Below are positions 11,560-22,646 of a stretch of 64,000 bases of DNA, piece after piece (position 1 is the first letter of the stretch; each line of letters starts with the position of its first letter). The translations under genes and the position numbers were made by a program. The DNA comes from Lepidostoma basale (Eukaryota; Arthropoda; Insecta; Trichoptera; Lepidostomatidae). The stretch lies in assembly GCA_022606425.2 (NCBI GenBank), contig JAHDVF020000729.1, positions 124,001 through 188,000 on the forward strand, written 5' to 3'. The notes under the pieces are model-generated. The model saw nothing but the letters and a program-made list of their open reading frames with translations, made no database searches and was not told the origin of the DNA.

Positions 11560-12355
11560 TTTATTTTTCTTGAACAATAATGTGAAACAGAAAACACCTC
11601 GATCAACCATATTCTGTTTCCAATTTGCATCTTCGTCTCTATTGAGATACAATTGATTCTTGAATTGATAGCCCGCAATGGGTGAAATCCAGTTGTCCGT
11701 CTACAAGTATTTATACACATTCAAAATGTTGTAAAAACAAAAACTGGTCAAAAAATTATAGCATGTTGATTGGAGTGAGATCTCCAGGCGGTTTCTAGCA
11801 ATGCGCTAAACGGCGGTAGCCTTTCACATTGCGTTAAAAAGATTTTCTGCTTAATGCTTAAAAAAATACAATCTTCATAGATGGCGTTAGTGTGTAGATT
11901 GCAAAAACTACCATGTAAAGGGTGGTCTTACAGATTAACATATATACAACTTTCAAAAAAATTTCAGACATGGTGGATGGAATGGGGAATGTTGTATTAC
12001 TTGAAGCGTGCGCTTAACCCAACAATGACAGGTCATAAGTTTGATTGTCTAAACTTCCACGTAAAGAGTAGTCTTAGAGTTTAACATATATACAACTTCC
12101 AAAAAGTTTGTCAGACATGGTGATCATAAATAAGGAAGGTGAAATGGGGAATGTTGTATTACATGAAGCGTGCGCTTAACCCAACCAATGACAGGTCATA
12201 AGTCCTGTAAACACCTTGATCAACCATATTCTGTTTCCAATTTGCATCTTCGTCTCTATTGAGATACAATTGATTCTTGAATTGATACCCCGCAATGGGT
12301 GAAATCCAGTTGTTCGTCCACAAGTATTTGTATACATTCAAAATGTTTTAAAAAT
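11560..12355. mobile_element. MITE C, two or three partial copies
   Basis: GAGATACAATTGATTCTTGA appears twice (about 11645 and 12260), each followed by CAATGGGTGAAATCCAGTTG and a terminal ACATTCAAAATGTT. The internal GACAGGTCATAAGT block is at about 12020 and 12190. Confidence 0.78.
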
Positions 12356-12369
12356 AATGTGAAACTCCA

Positions 12370-12490
12370 TCTTCTTCTTCTCTTCATTAACAGCCGTTGT
12401 CGTCCACTGCTGGACATAGGCCTCCCCCATACTTCTCCATGTATGACATGTCACGTTAGCCTATGCATCAATATTATCCACCGAGGTTAT
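12370..12490 (-). mobile_element. LINE 3' end with QQW-type C-terminus
   Basis: The minus strand reads GGLCPAVDDNGC-like sequence at the 3' end and a GAAGAAG tail; similar to 35365-35640 and 62440-62490. Confidence 0.5.
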
Positions 12491-12584
12491 TCACACTCGA
12501 TCTCTAATATTTCGCATAGTTTCCAGGGGAGACCAAAGTCGAGGAGGTGTGGATAGGTACTTGGGATCAGATCAATCCTCCAGC

Positions 12585-12625
12585 GTAGCATGGCCATCAC
12601 CACGGTGATGGCCATGCACCCCTCG
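12585..12625. repeat. short perfect palindrome
   Basis: CATGGCCATCACC and GGTGATGGCCATG are adjacent and can pair as a hairpin. Confidence 0.8.
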
Positions 12626-12654
12626 AAAAGTCAATAGGATCCCCCTTACATCTA

Positions 12655-13220
12655 CATCCCCTTACGTCTGAGAGCGAGGTCGACAGCCGTATACATCAGG
12701 CTAGGCTTGCATTTAATAAAAGGTCGAAAATAATAGAGTCAAATAATATAGACCTAAAACTGAGAATACTCCTCATCAAGACCTATGTATGGAGTGTCTT
12801 GATGTACGGCTGCGAGACATGGTGCCTATCCGAAAGGGATAAGCGGAGACTAGAGGCTTTTGAGATGTGGTCCTATAGAAGACTCTTTGGAATTTCCTGG
12901 AGAGACCACATCACGAATGAGGAAGTTCTTCAAGGAATCGAAGGAGGAAGGCACCTCCTCAGGACCTTGTCCGAAAGGCGTGCAAGATGGATCGGCCATG
13001 TAATACGTCAAGAAGGTCTCTTGCATGCCATAATGGAGGGTATGATCGAGGGGACAAACTCTAGGGGACGCCCACGCCGAGAGTACCTGGAGGACCTGTT
13101 GGTGGACGTGTGCTGCTCATCATATGCAGATTTCAAAAGAGCCGCACAAGACAGGGAAGAATGGAAGAGAATAATAGAGGAAATTGCTGCAAACCAATCC
13201 CAGGATTGAAACTAGAGAAG
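12655..13220 (+). mobile_element. LINE-E 3' part
   Basis: An uninterrupted frame from [20 protein letters not shown] through SVLMYGCETWCLSERDKRRL, ARWIGHVIRQEGLLHAIMEG and NSRGRPRREYLEDLL to ANQSQD, the segment after the RT domain of an RTE-like non-LTR element. Confidence 0.88.
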
Positions 13221-13269
13221 AAGACATCTACATATAAATAAAACAGAGTGTGCGTTATTGTATTGTTAA

Positions 13270-13560
13270 AAATCTCATATTAAATAATTAACACGAATGA
13301 AAACTTATGAACAAAATAATGATAGGAGCGTTAAGATGGCTTAGACACATAGAAAGAATGAGTGAAGACAGAATGGTTAAGAGAACTAACTAATTAACTA
13401 CTAACCATCACGCCGTCTCACTAGGCGGAAAGAATGGACTGTCACACTTTTCTTTCCTGACATATTTCTCTCGCTTCCTCAACATTCATACATCGTGGCA
13501 TGCACACGCGTCGATTTCTCTGACACCTCGCGTGGCCGACATTCAATATTTGATTTACTT
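13270..13560. mobile_element. LINE-A fragments, opposite orientations
   Basis: A plus piece (about 13300-13385) runs into a minus 3' end (13386-13560). Confidence 0.75.
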
Positions 13561-13561
13561 A

Positions 13562-14402
13562 GGAAATTGAAAATAGCTTTGTTTGATCCACAAAATATTT
13601 AAAAAAAAAAATTTAAAAACACGACATTCCTCCTTTTACTCCTTTCTCTTTAAATACTTTGTCTACATTTAATCTCCCAAGCCATTTAATTCCCAAATCA
13701 AATGTAAATTAATTATTTATAATTTCTGTATTAATTATGTCTTTTCAAATGATTTTTTTTTCTAAATTACAATTTTTTATATATTTATTTTTATATTATC
13801 CTCGTGTATTATTATTATTTATTAGTTCTTACTGATAAACAATAATTATTATTACTTATGTTATAACAAATAGCCCAGATTAATTTTTAAATTTAAATTA
13901 TTATATCGAATTTTAGTCTTTCTTTGTTTAGACAACAACATTTTGAATGTATACAAATTCTTGTAGACAAATACTGGATTTCACCCATTGCGGATAAATT
14001 ATTTTTATTTTACAAGGATTAATTGTATCTCAATAGAGACGAAGATGCAAATTGTTTTCTGGGAACAAAAGGTGGTGGTCGAGGCGCTTACAGGACTTAT
14101 GACCTGTCATTGGTTGGGTTGAGCGATCGCTTCACGTTTAACAACATTCCCCATTCCGCCGTTATGACCACCACGTCTGACAAACTTTTTGGAACTTGTA
14201 TATATGGTAGGTTTCTACACCTATTTTTACATTTTTATGTTCACTCTACACTAGCGTCATCTATATTAAGATTAGAAAGCATTAGTTTAGTTTTTTTGAA
14301 ATTTTTACACCTGAAGATGGAAGTATCCTCAGAAACATGTAGTGTTTTTTAATATATTGTCAAAATATTTTGTGGATTAAACAAAGTTATATTCAATTTC
14401 CT
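13562..14402. repeat. inverted repeat flanks around MITE C; plus-side hammerhead-like motif
   Basis: TAGGAAATTGAAAATAGCTT at 13560 and its complement at 14380-14402 flank the interval. On the plus strand 14319-14345 reads CACCTGAAGATGGAAGTATC then CTCAGAAACATGTAGTG. Confidence 0.65.
13925..14275 (+). mobile_element. MITE C
   Basis: Begins AACATTTTGAATGTATACAA and includes the tATCTCAATAGAGACG, GACCTGTCATTGG and CACTAGCGTCATCT blocks in order. Confidence 0.85.
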
Positions 14403-14463
14403 AAGTATTTTACTATGGAATTCCACAGTGTTAGTGCCTTAGCGTTCAATAAGTTTAATATTT

Positions 14464-14594
14464 AATTAGCCACGTTTTCCTCGGTCTTCCTCTATTTCTA
14501 GTTCCATTTACATCGTAAACATATAATTTTTTTCCATTCTTTCCATGCGTCAAAACCATATTAATAATCCTTTCATTATTTTGTTCATAACACT
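14464..14594 (-). mobile_element. LINE-A internal fragment
   Basis: The minus strand reads [13 protein letters not shown] at its 3' side; cut at both ends. Confidence 0.75.
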
Positions 14595-14599
14595 TGATA

Positions 14600-14720
14600 T
14601 TTGATTTTTTGATATTTGATAATGCCTTAGACAGGTAAAACATGTCATTCACATAAAATATATAATTTTTTTTGAAAACAGGCGTTTTCATTCGCAAACA
14701 CGATCTGTCATCGGGTAATC
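14600..14720 (+). mobile_element. repeat J end
   Basis: TTTGATAATGCCTTAGACAG then GTAAAACATGTCATTC; the downstream GGCGTTTTCATTCG flank is shared with 57960-58070. Confidence 0.6.
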
Positions 14721-14894
14721 TTGAATCTGATAGCAAAATTTCGTTTTTGAGCGGTAACCCTCAATTTTGCATAATTCCATTCACCCATTCAAGCTGTAGG
14801 TAGTGAGTCACTTAAGATATTTGGTCTATCAGTACCTAATCAGTATGCGCGTTTGGTTGTGCGTATAGAACAAACACGATTGAACAAAGAATAG

Positions 14895-15065
14895 AGAGGA
14901 TGTGCCAAAATTTGCTTAGACTAACAATGAAAACCAGGAAATCCAAGTGCCAAGAAACTTAAAAGAATTGACAAGTGACCCAAAGAGCCATAATAAAGCT
15001 ATGTTAGGAATAAGATTAAGAGACAGAGTAGAAACGATACAGTGAAAGAAATACAAAACCTACTG
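14895..15065 (+). mobile_element. LINE-P fragment
   Basis: Reads DPKSHNKAMLGIRLRDRVE with breaks; same family as 8300-8460. Confidence 0.6.
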
Positions 15066-15069
15066 CCAT

Positions 15070-15435
15070 TATTAACTTAAAATTGAGACAGAGGATGATC
15101 ACAATAAGCATATGCTAGTAGAAAGCAAAGTTAGAATTTATAAAACATGCATCAGGCCCTTAATGACATACGGAATCGAAGCAAGAGCAGACACTGTCAG
15201 AACCAAACATCTGTTAAGAGTAGCAGAAATGAGGACATTGCGACCTATTTGGGGAGAACCCTTAGAGATAGGATACCCAATGAAGAAATTCGCATATCCT
15301 GCAGAATTGAAGATATAGTGAGATGGAGTAGGCAGAGAAGACGATTCTGAAGGGACCACATCGAGAGAATGGATCCAGAGAGAATTCCTAATATCGTGAT
15401 GCACGAGATTCCAGAGGGCCGTCGACCACGAGATT
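15070..15435 (+). mobile_element. LINE-F fragment
   Basis: Broken frames give IYKTCIRPLMTYGIEARADT, VRTKHLLRVAEMRTLR and WSRQRRRFWRDHIERMD, an RTE-like post-RT region. Confidence 0.78.
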
Positions 15436-15605
15436 TGAAGGCTTGAAGCAGCCAGAGCCCTATGTTGTAAAACAGACCGAACTTTCCGAAACATCTGCAT
15501 ATGAATGGAAGTGCTGCTATTCTATGGAATGCGTCATGGATCTGAACAAGTGGTAGTCCGATGGTGCCATGGTGAATAAGGCGGGTGCAGTTAAAAAGAT
15601 ACAAT
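15436..15605 (-). mobile_element. mariner fragments joined end to start
   Basis: The terminal GTAAAAC...GAACTTTCCGAAAC block is followed directly by the transposase C-terminal block (CTGCATATGAATGGAAGTGC). In the 45 kb copy these two blocks lie in the opposite order. Confidence 0.65.
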
Positions 15606-15872
15606 ACAATACAATCGATCAAGGAGGAAGGCACCTGCTCAGGACCTTGTCCGAAAGGCGTGCAAGATGGATCTGCCATGTAATACGTCAAGAAGGCCTC
15701 TTGCATGTCATAATGGAGGGTATGACCGAGGGGACAAACTCTAGGGGACGCCCACGCCGAGAGTACCTGGAGGATCTGTTGGTGGACGTGCGCTGCTACG
15801 AAGACAGGGAAGAATGGAAGAGAAGAATAGAAAAAATTGCTGCAAACCAATCCCAGGATTGAAACTATCTAA
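15606..15872 (+). mobile_element. LINE-E 3' end
   Basis: Reads GGRHLLRTLSERRARWICHV to ANQSQD with a 21-base-scale deletion relative to 12655-13220. Confidence 0.85.
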
Positions 15873-15884
15873 CTAACAATACAA

Positions 15885-16035
15885 TAAAAACCATCACGCA
15901 GTTTCTCCGCAGGGGTAGGCAGAGAGAATGGACCGCCACACTACTCTATCCTGGCAAACCTCTCTAGCTTCCTCCACATTCATACAAGGAGTCATACACG
16001 CACGTCGATTCCTCCGACTTCTAACATGACCAACC
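15885..16035 (-). mobile_element. LINE-A 3' end (TTTG-type)
   Basis: ACCATCACGCAGTTTCTCCG start, then GGACCGCCACACTACTCTAT as in the other TTTG-tail copies. Confidence 0.8.
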
Positions 16036-16330
16036 TTTAAAATTAAAAGATTATTAAAAAAAAAATTATTTGAATTATTTTCCGAAGATTATTCAATTAT
16101 GAATCCACAATACAAAGTTACGGTGAATATAGAAAACAAACCAAATATGTTTATGAAGCATTCTCCCTAGTATTTCTTCCATAGAGCGGTGCATACCCAG
16201 CCTACGATAAATGAACTTTACGACGTTAATACAGTTAATTGGCTGTCAACTGTCCAATTGTTTCAACAAGCCAATGGTAATAACAATACAAACATCTTAA
16301 GCTAATGGATGAAATTACATTTTTAATACT
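16036..16330. other. AT-rich, nothing recognised
   Basis: No coding, repeat or motif signal that I can support. Confidence 0.4.
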
Positions 16331-16334
16331 TATG

Positions 16335-17343
16335 GTAATTGAGTATGGAAAATCTGCAAGTCTTAGTATCAAGAACGTACGAAGCATGCAAAATAGTGAC
16401 CTTGTAACGAATGTGTACAAGTCTAAAGTGATGCTATTTGTATAAGAAGAATGTATATCAATTTGTGACATAAGCGCGAACGGTAAGAAACTGGAGCAAG
16501 TTACTCAATTTGGGAAGCATGTTTACAAGAGATGGAGGAATGGAGAAATATATCGGAAGAAGGATTGGAGCTGGAAACAAAATAAATGGTGCACTCAAAG
16601 TCATTACCGCAAATACAGGTAGAAATATATCGACTGAAGCAAATATGGCAGTGCACAATGGAGTTTTAGTCCCGACTTTTATGTACGGAAGTGAAGCTTG
16701 GAGTAGGCAGAAGAAAGATTATTATTATTTTTTTATTGAAGATTGTAAAATTAATTCTAATGATATTAGAATTTATTTAACAATCTTCAATGTGAGCAGA
16801 AAATAGCTCATTATTATGATGAAGGAATCTGGTCGTGTCCAGGCTTGAACCCATCTCCCCTGGATCAGGAGCCAAGCGTTCTATCCCCTAGACCACCACC
16901 CGATTAGTATAGTAGGATTTATATTAGATATAGTAGGAAAAATGCCGTAGAAATAAGGTTACTTAGAAGAATGTGCGGAAAAACAATGTATAATAGAATA
17001 TCTAATTATGAAGTTAGAAAGGAATTTAAGGGGGATAAATGCGTGATAAATAAAATTAAGAAAGGGTCACTAAGATGGTATGGACATACGGAACGAATGG
17101 ATGAGGGAAGAATGGTTAAAAAGATATACGAGTATACAAGTAGTGTGAATGGTAAAAGAAGTCGAGGAAGGCCAAGGAAGACATGGCATGACCTAATTAA
17201 TCAATTACTGAAAGACGGCCATGTTCGAAGTACGAACAATCGACGAGCAATCGAGATAAATTTATGTCAGGATAGAACAATGTGGCGATCCATCCTCTCT
17301 GCCTACCCCTTCGGGGAAACAGCGTGATGGTTAGTTAGTTAGT
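16335..17343 (+). mobile_element. LINE-A subfamily 2, interrupted by SINE-1
   Basis: 16335-16717 covers SLVSRTYEAC-like through GVLVPTFMYGSEAWSRQKKD; 16920-17343 resumes at [20 protein letters not shown] and ends SAYPFGETA with (TTAG)n. Frames carry stops. Confidence 0.85.
16718..16903 (-). mobile_element. tRNA-derived SINE-1, copy 2
   Basis: On the minus strand TGGTCTAGGGG (A-box-like, complement at 16886-16896) and GGTTCAAGCC (complement at 16842-16851) are spaced as in tRNA genes. The body matches 6886-7055. It splits the LINE-A copy. Confidence 0.82.
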
Positions 17344-17868
17344 TAAATTAGCAAAAGGCGGCCAAAGCAATGGATATCAGGAGAATCGACTTGCGCGTAT
17401 TAATCGTTGTATGAATGTGAAGGACGCTAGACAGGATAGATTATTGTTGAGATCCATTTTCTCTGCTTACAGTTACGGAGAAACGTCGTGATGGTTTGTT
17501 GTTTTACTATTAATAAAATTAATTAACGTCTCTATAAGAAGAATAAAGGCGGTAGAGATGAGGTCCCTAAGACGTGTGTGTGGTAGAACGATATACGACA
17601 GAATCTCAAATGCTGATATAAGAAAGGAATGTAGAGCAGAATAAGGTATTATGAACAAAATTATGAAAGGATCGCTGCGATGATTCGGACATATGGAGCG
17701 CATGGTTGGAGAAAGTATACTTTAATGATGCAAATGGAATACGGAGTCGAGGTAGACCGAGGAAAACATTGCATGACCAAATTAATCAAATTTTAAAGGT
17801 TGGTCATGTTAGAAGTCGGAGTAATCGACGTGCGTGTAGACTCGTTGTATGAATGTGGAGGAATTTCT
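17343..17868 (+). mobile_element. LINE-A fragments, two partial copies
   Basis: 17343-17505 is a decayed 3' end with GATGGTTTGTTG; 17530-17868 reads [20 protein letters not shown] and [20 protein letters not shown]. Confidence 0.78.
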
Positions 17869-18350
17869 TTTAGGAAACTCGGAACCAATTCTTTACAGCT
17901 TCGAAGAGATGGGCATCTCATAACCCATTTCTTTAAATTAATCAGGGGATATTTCGAGAACTCGGCCGTGCTTGAGGGTGTTGGTATTTTTGTCCCTGAT
18001 AGATTTCTCCGACAGCGACAGCACAGATTGTTTTACCAACCGGCCACCAGAACCAATCTGCCTCTGGTGTCACCGGTGGGAAGAGCAATTAGTCTGCTGA
18101 ACGCGGTCTCCTCGGAGATCGACGTCTTTCATATTAGTGAAGGTACGTTCAGGGGACAAATACTCTTGACTTTGGAAAGTATATTGTCTTCCTAATGTCG
18201 AACCATCTCTAATGCGTTTCTGGTACTTTGTTGTATTTTTATAACATTTTACCTGTACTCAATAGATACCTTAAACATTTTCCTGTTTGTAATGTCTTTT
18301 GAGTTAATAAACTGATTTGATTTGATTTGATTTGATTTGAATTTGACGAA
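17868..18350 (+). mobile_element. LINE-B fragment, TTTGAT tail
   Basis: Reads LGTNSLQLRRDGHLITHFFK to SILSS; the tail is TGATTTGATTTGATTTGATT. Near-copy of 2850-3300. Confidence 0.87.
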
Positions 18351-18803
18351 GAGAGCACTGATTTTGATAATAAATTTTAACAATTTCAACGCGTTTTTGA
18401 AGCGTGTAGCGTTGCATGGTAAAATGTCAAAACTAAATAAGTATTTTCGTCAAATTTGACAGGTATCGGTTTACCGAAATGGCCGCCAAACGCTGTCAAA
18501 ATTCGAGCGTCCTTATTGAAAAACCCTCTGGCCACTACCATACACCACCTGCATCAAAGCCAAAGCGGTCATTTTGCCGAAATTATATTTATAATGTGAA
18601 GTATTTCTCAACATAGTAGCATATATACATCTTTCAAAAATACACCTAATCTTAATAGATGGCGCTAGTGTAGATTGAACAAAAAAATGTGAAGTGTTTC
18701 TCAATATAGTAGCATATATACATCTTTCAAAAATGTTGTTAACATAAAGCGATCGCTGTCATTGGTTGGGTTAAGCTATCGCTTTATGTTTAACAACATT
18801 CCC
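17898..18803. repeat. segmental duplicate, copy 2 (partner 2854-3760)
   Basis: Co-linear with copy 1 across three different sequence types, so it was copied as a block and did not arise from independent insertions. Confidence 0.85.
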
Positions 18804-18804
18804 C

Positions 18805-18970
18805 TCAATAGATGCCTTAACCATTTTCCTGTTTGTAATGTCTTTTGAGTTAATAAACTGATTTGATTTTATTTTGAATCTAGAGAGGTTTGTCAGGATA
18901 GAGTAGTGTGGCGATCAAATCTCTCTGCCTACCCCTACGGGGAAACGGCGTGATGGTTTATTTGTTTGTT
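18805..18970 (+). mobile_element. LINE-B tail and LINE-A (TTTG) tail
   Basis: 18805-18875 is a LINE-B 3' untranslated end; 18880-18970 is a LINE-A end with GATGGTTTATTTGTTTGTTT. Confidence 0.8.
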
Positions 18971-19372
18971 TCTCTATAAGAAAATGGGTATTCTTTTTCT
19001 CGTATTTCGTTTTTTTTTCTCTAATATTGTACATATTTATCTTCGTAAACCAATATCTCGAAAGTCGTTGTAGATTCTTTTTTTTAAATCTGTAAAACTC
19101 CTTAAGTAATGCACGTACGGAGAGGCGACTACACGCCGAATTAACATGTGTTCGAATTTTGAATAATTTTGCTTTCTCAGTTCTTCACTAGATGAAGAAG
19201 AAAAACGTAAATTTTCATCAATTTTCAATAACATTACGGAGTTTTACATCAATAGTAATACATTTATGAAAGGAAGCCAAAAACAACCCCAATCAAGGGA
19301 TCTTCTTTCTAAATTCTGTGTTAAAGTTGTTTTTATTATTACATATTCTTCTTCTTCTCTTTCTTCACTTTT
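18971..19372. other. unassigned
   Basis: A 65-codon minus frame (19037-19234) has EELRKQNYSKFEHMLIRRVV and a Ser run; I recognise no family and do not call it a gene. Confidence 0.3.
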
Positions 19373-19374
19373 GG

Positions 19375-19612
19375 TAGACTCAGGAGTCTGTTATTTCAGG
19401 CGGGTCCTCTTCAGACGCTGAACTCCAGCTTTCTCTCCACCGTTTCGGGGGTCTTCCTGATCGGCGTTGTCCGTTTGGCGTTCCATGGAGAGCTATGTGT
19501 GGTATTCTATTTGAGCTCATTCTTTCTACATGTTGATGCCAGTATCGCCGTCTTTGACGTCCCCATCTGACCACATCTTCGACCTCGCAGATTTCTCGTA
19601 TTACATATTATT
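19375..19612 (-). mobile_element. LINE-F 3' end
   Basis: Reads VRWGRQRRRYWHQHVERMSS and [16 protein letters not shown] on the minus strand. Confidence 0.85.
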
Positions 19613-19674
19613 ATGATAATTATTTTTTTAATGAAAAGATTAATCATATGGATTTGAATCAGAATATATTTTAC

Positions 19675-20150
19675 TAACTAACTAACTAACTAACCATCAC
19701 GCCGTTTCTCCGGAGGTGTAGGCAGAGATGATGGATCGCCACATTGTTCTATCCTGGCATAATTCTCGCGCCTCTTCGACATTTACACATCGTGACATGC
19801 ACGCTCGTCGATTGTTCGTACTTCGAACATGGCCGCCTTTCAGTATTTGATTAATTTGGTAATGTCTTGCTTTCCTTGGTCTTCCACGGCTTCTCTTTCC
19901 ATTCACACTACTTGTATACAACATTTAAATCATTCTTCTCTCATCCATTCGTTCCATATGTCCAAACCATCTCAGGGATCCTTTTTTAATTTTACTTGTG
20001 ATGCAATCATCTGCCTTACATGTCTTCCTTATTTCATCGTTCGGTATTTTATCGTATATCATTTTCACGCACATTCTTCTCAGTGATCTCATTTCTACGG
20101 CATTTATTCTACTATCATCCTTTTTTGCCAGCTCTAAGCTTGACTTTTTT
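19675..20150 (-). mobile_element. LINE-A subfamily 2 copy
   Basis: Minus frame [20 protein letters not shown] to SAYTSGETA; the TAAC tail at 19676-19692 marks the 3' end. Confidence 0.85.
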
Positions 20151-20211
20151 AAAGCTATTGATTTTCATGACATGTGATAGCCAGCTAATCTATAGCCATT
20201 TTATAACCAAC

Positions 20212-20925
20212 TTACGAACTAACCATCACGCCGTCTTCCCGAAGGGGTAGGCAGAAAAAATGGACTGCCACACTTTTCTTTCCTGACATATTTCTCTTGC
20301 TTCCTCAACATTCATACATCGTGTCATACACCCGCGTCGATTTCTTTGACCCCTCACGTGGCCGACATTCAATATTTGATTTATTTGATCGTGGTGCGTT
20401 TTCCTCGGTCTTCCTCAATTTCTAGTTCCATTTCCATCGTTAACATATAATTTTTTTACCATTATTTCTTCATTCTTTCTTTCCATATGTCCAAACCGTC
20501 CTAATGATCCTTTCATTATTTTGTTCATAACACCATCATTCGCACCGCATTCACTTCTTATATTTTCATTCGACACTCTATCATACACAGAGTATGCACA
20601 CATTCGTCTTAGAGATCTCATTTCTACTGCATTTATTCTACTTTCATCCTTCATTTGACGGTTCCATGCTTCGCTTCCATACATAAGGGTCGGTAGAAGG
20701 TCGCCATTCTAGCTTTTTTGGATAGGTTTTGTTTGCGATGACATCTTTAATACATCATTCACTTTGTTGCCTGCCCCAACCCTTCTTTCAATATCCCTCT
20801 CCACTCGTAAACATACTATCTAAATACACGAACTCATCTACTTGCTCCAAATTTATCTTACTTTTTTTGACGGTTCCATGCTTCGCTTCCATACATTACG
20901 GTCGGTAGAAGAAGACCATTGTCAC
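20212..20925 (-). mobile_element. LINE-A subfamily 1 copy
   Basis: 20212-20850 reads back through [27 protein letters not shown] and [20 protein letters not shown] to VYLD; 20870-20925 is a second small piece. Several frame breaks. Confidence 0.82.
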
Positions 20926-21020
20926 GTGAATTCTACATCAGATTAAATACAGTGTGACAATCGAACCAGGGACCTTCGATGTGGCAGTCAAAGCACTTTC
21001 CACTCGGCCACGAAGGTGGT
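20925..21020 (-). mobile_element. tRNA-derived SINE-2 copy
   Basis: Minus strand: TGGCCGAGTGG A-box (complement 21000-21010) and GGTTCGATTGT B-box (complement 20957-20967). Preceded and followed by body sequence shared with 43745-43912 and 46374-46515. Confidence 0.82.
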
Positions 21021-21369
21021 TTCCTTTTAAAATACGCGAAAGTCGGGTGAATATGATTCATTCGACAGCATTCGGACAAAACAGTGTTTTTTCCAAGCCT
21101 TCTTGTATTGCCAGCTGACAATTATACCGAATTATGGTAATTTCTGTTTTAAATCTTCTTCAAGCCTTTTCAGAGACAAGAGCGCTGGTAATATGCATGT
21201 GTGCTCGTGGCCTTGACGGAACGACGCTCGTCATTGTGTCGCGTGTTCGAAAATTCATTAAAAATTATAATTATTAAAAAAAAAGGTTTCTTAAAAATAA
21301 TGCTATTGAAATTTCACGGTAGACTTCCTATGGCCATACAACTCTTGAAAAGTTTTAGCCTCCTTAGTG

Positions 21370-21940
21370 ATTTTTCGCCAAGCTCCTCAATCCTGCGCCT
21401 TTTGCTCCCAGCAGTCCGATTCGCCCAACCTAGCCAGGTCAGCCAGAACATTGTCCATTAGGCGCTGTCTAGGCCTTCCTAGAGGTCTTACTCCAGTCGG
21501 TCTAGACGCGTACAGGGTCTTGATTGCTCTGGTCTCTTCGGCTCGGCATACGTGCCCAATCCATGCTAGGCGACCGGCTCTCACGGTGCTCGTTATAAGG
21601 GGCTGCTGGGTCATCGTACGGATCTCTTGGTTGGTCCTATGCCTCCAAGTTCCCGCTGCAACACCGGGTCTGGGTCCCAGGATAATTCTAAGTATTCTAT
21701 TCTCAAACCAGTAGATTCTTCGTTGTTCTTTTAGAGTCATTTTCCACGACTCAGAACCATATGTCACCACTGGCTTGATGATGGTGTTATAAATACGCAG
21801 CTTGGTGTTTCTGGATAGAATCTTGGACTTAAGGAACGTTCACAAGGAGGCTGCAGCTCGTAGGCCTTTTTGAACTTTGTGTTCCAACTCCGCATACATA
21901 TCGTTGGCTTCCGTCATGACCGTACCGAGATAAGTGAACT
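21370..21940 (-). mobile_element. LINE-H 3' part
   Basis: Minus frame VTYGSESWKMTLKEQRRIYW, RAGRLAWIGHVCRAEETRAI and GVRPLGRPRQRLMDNVLADL, an RTE-like post-RT region. GC-rich compared with its flanks, so a younger copy. Confidence 0.83.
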
Positions 21941-21984
21941 CTCTCTCTCTCTCTCTCACGGAAGAAGTTCATTTTAAATAATAA

Positions 21985-22312
21985 TAAAAATAAGAAGGAT
22001 GAAAGAAGAATAAATGCAGAAGAAATGAGATATTTTAGACGAATGTGTGAATACTCTGTGTATGATAGAGTGTCGAATGAAAATGTAAGAAGTGAATGCG
22101 GTGCGAATGATGGTGTTATGAACAAATAATGAAAGTATGGTTTGGACACATGGAAAGAATGAATAAACAAAGAATGATAAAAAAATACATGTAAACGATG
22201 TAAATGGAACTAGAAATAGAGGAAGACCGAGGAAAACAAAAAAGGAAAAGGAGTCGGAGAATTCGACGTGCGTGCAGGGCACGATGTAAGAATGTGAAGG
22301 AATCGAGAGAAG
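21985..22312 (+). mobile_element. LINE-A degenerate copy
   Basis: Reads [20 protein letters not shown] and [12 protein letters not shown] with frameshifts. Confidence 0.78.
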
Positions 22313-22543
22313 TGTTCTATCTTGGGCTATCTGTATTCACCTTTCCGTCTACCTTTTTTATGGTTTTCCTACGTCTTTTCTGTTGTTCCGAGGTCTATAC
22401 TTCAGGATTCTAGGAAACCATCTTAGTTCTATCTTTCTCGCCACTCAGATTACACAGTTTTAAATATGGGGTTTTACACCATGGTTCAAACAATATAATC
22501 CCTTATCCAAGATCCAACTGATGAAGTATTTCTCTTGTTGCAG

Positions 22544-22646
22544 CCCTCCGACCTTCAAGACTCTGACGCCCACCTCGAGGACCCAGCTCAAGCAGCAGTT
22601 GATGAGAGAACATGCCCAGGAGCAACTGCGTAGAGAATCTCTTCAG
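22544..22646 (+). CDS. Mitf: Mitf exon: N-terminal Rag-binding-like helix
   Basis: Acceptor TTGTTGCAG and donor GTAAGC. The first base completes a codon from an unseen upstream exon; the exon ends in phase 0. It reads [20 protein letters not shown] and then [14 protein letters not shown]. The SR..LK..LMRE pattern matches the N-terminus of vertebrate MITF-A and TFEB, where this helix docks on Rag GTPases for mTORC1-dependent control. Confidence 0.93.

Noticed and set aside
15245..15850. 201-codon minus-strand open frame
   Set aside because: Shadow of LINE-F, mariner and LINE-E pieces that are coding in other frames.
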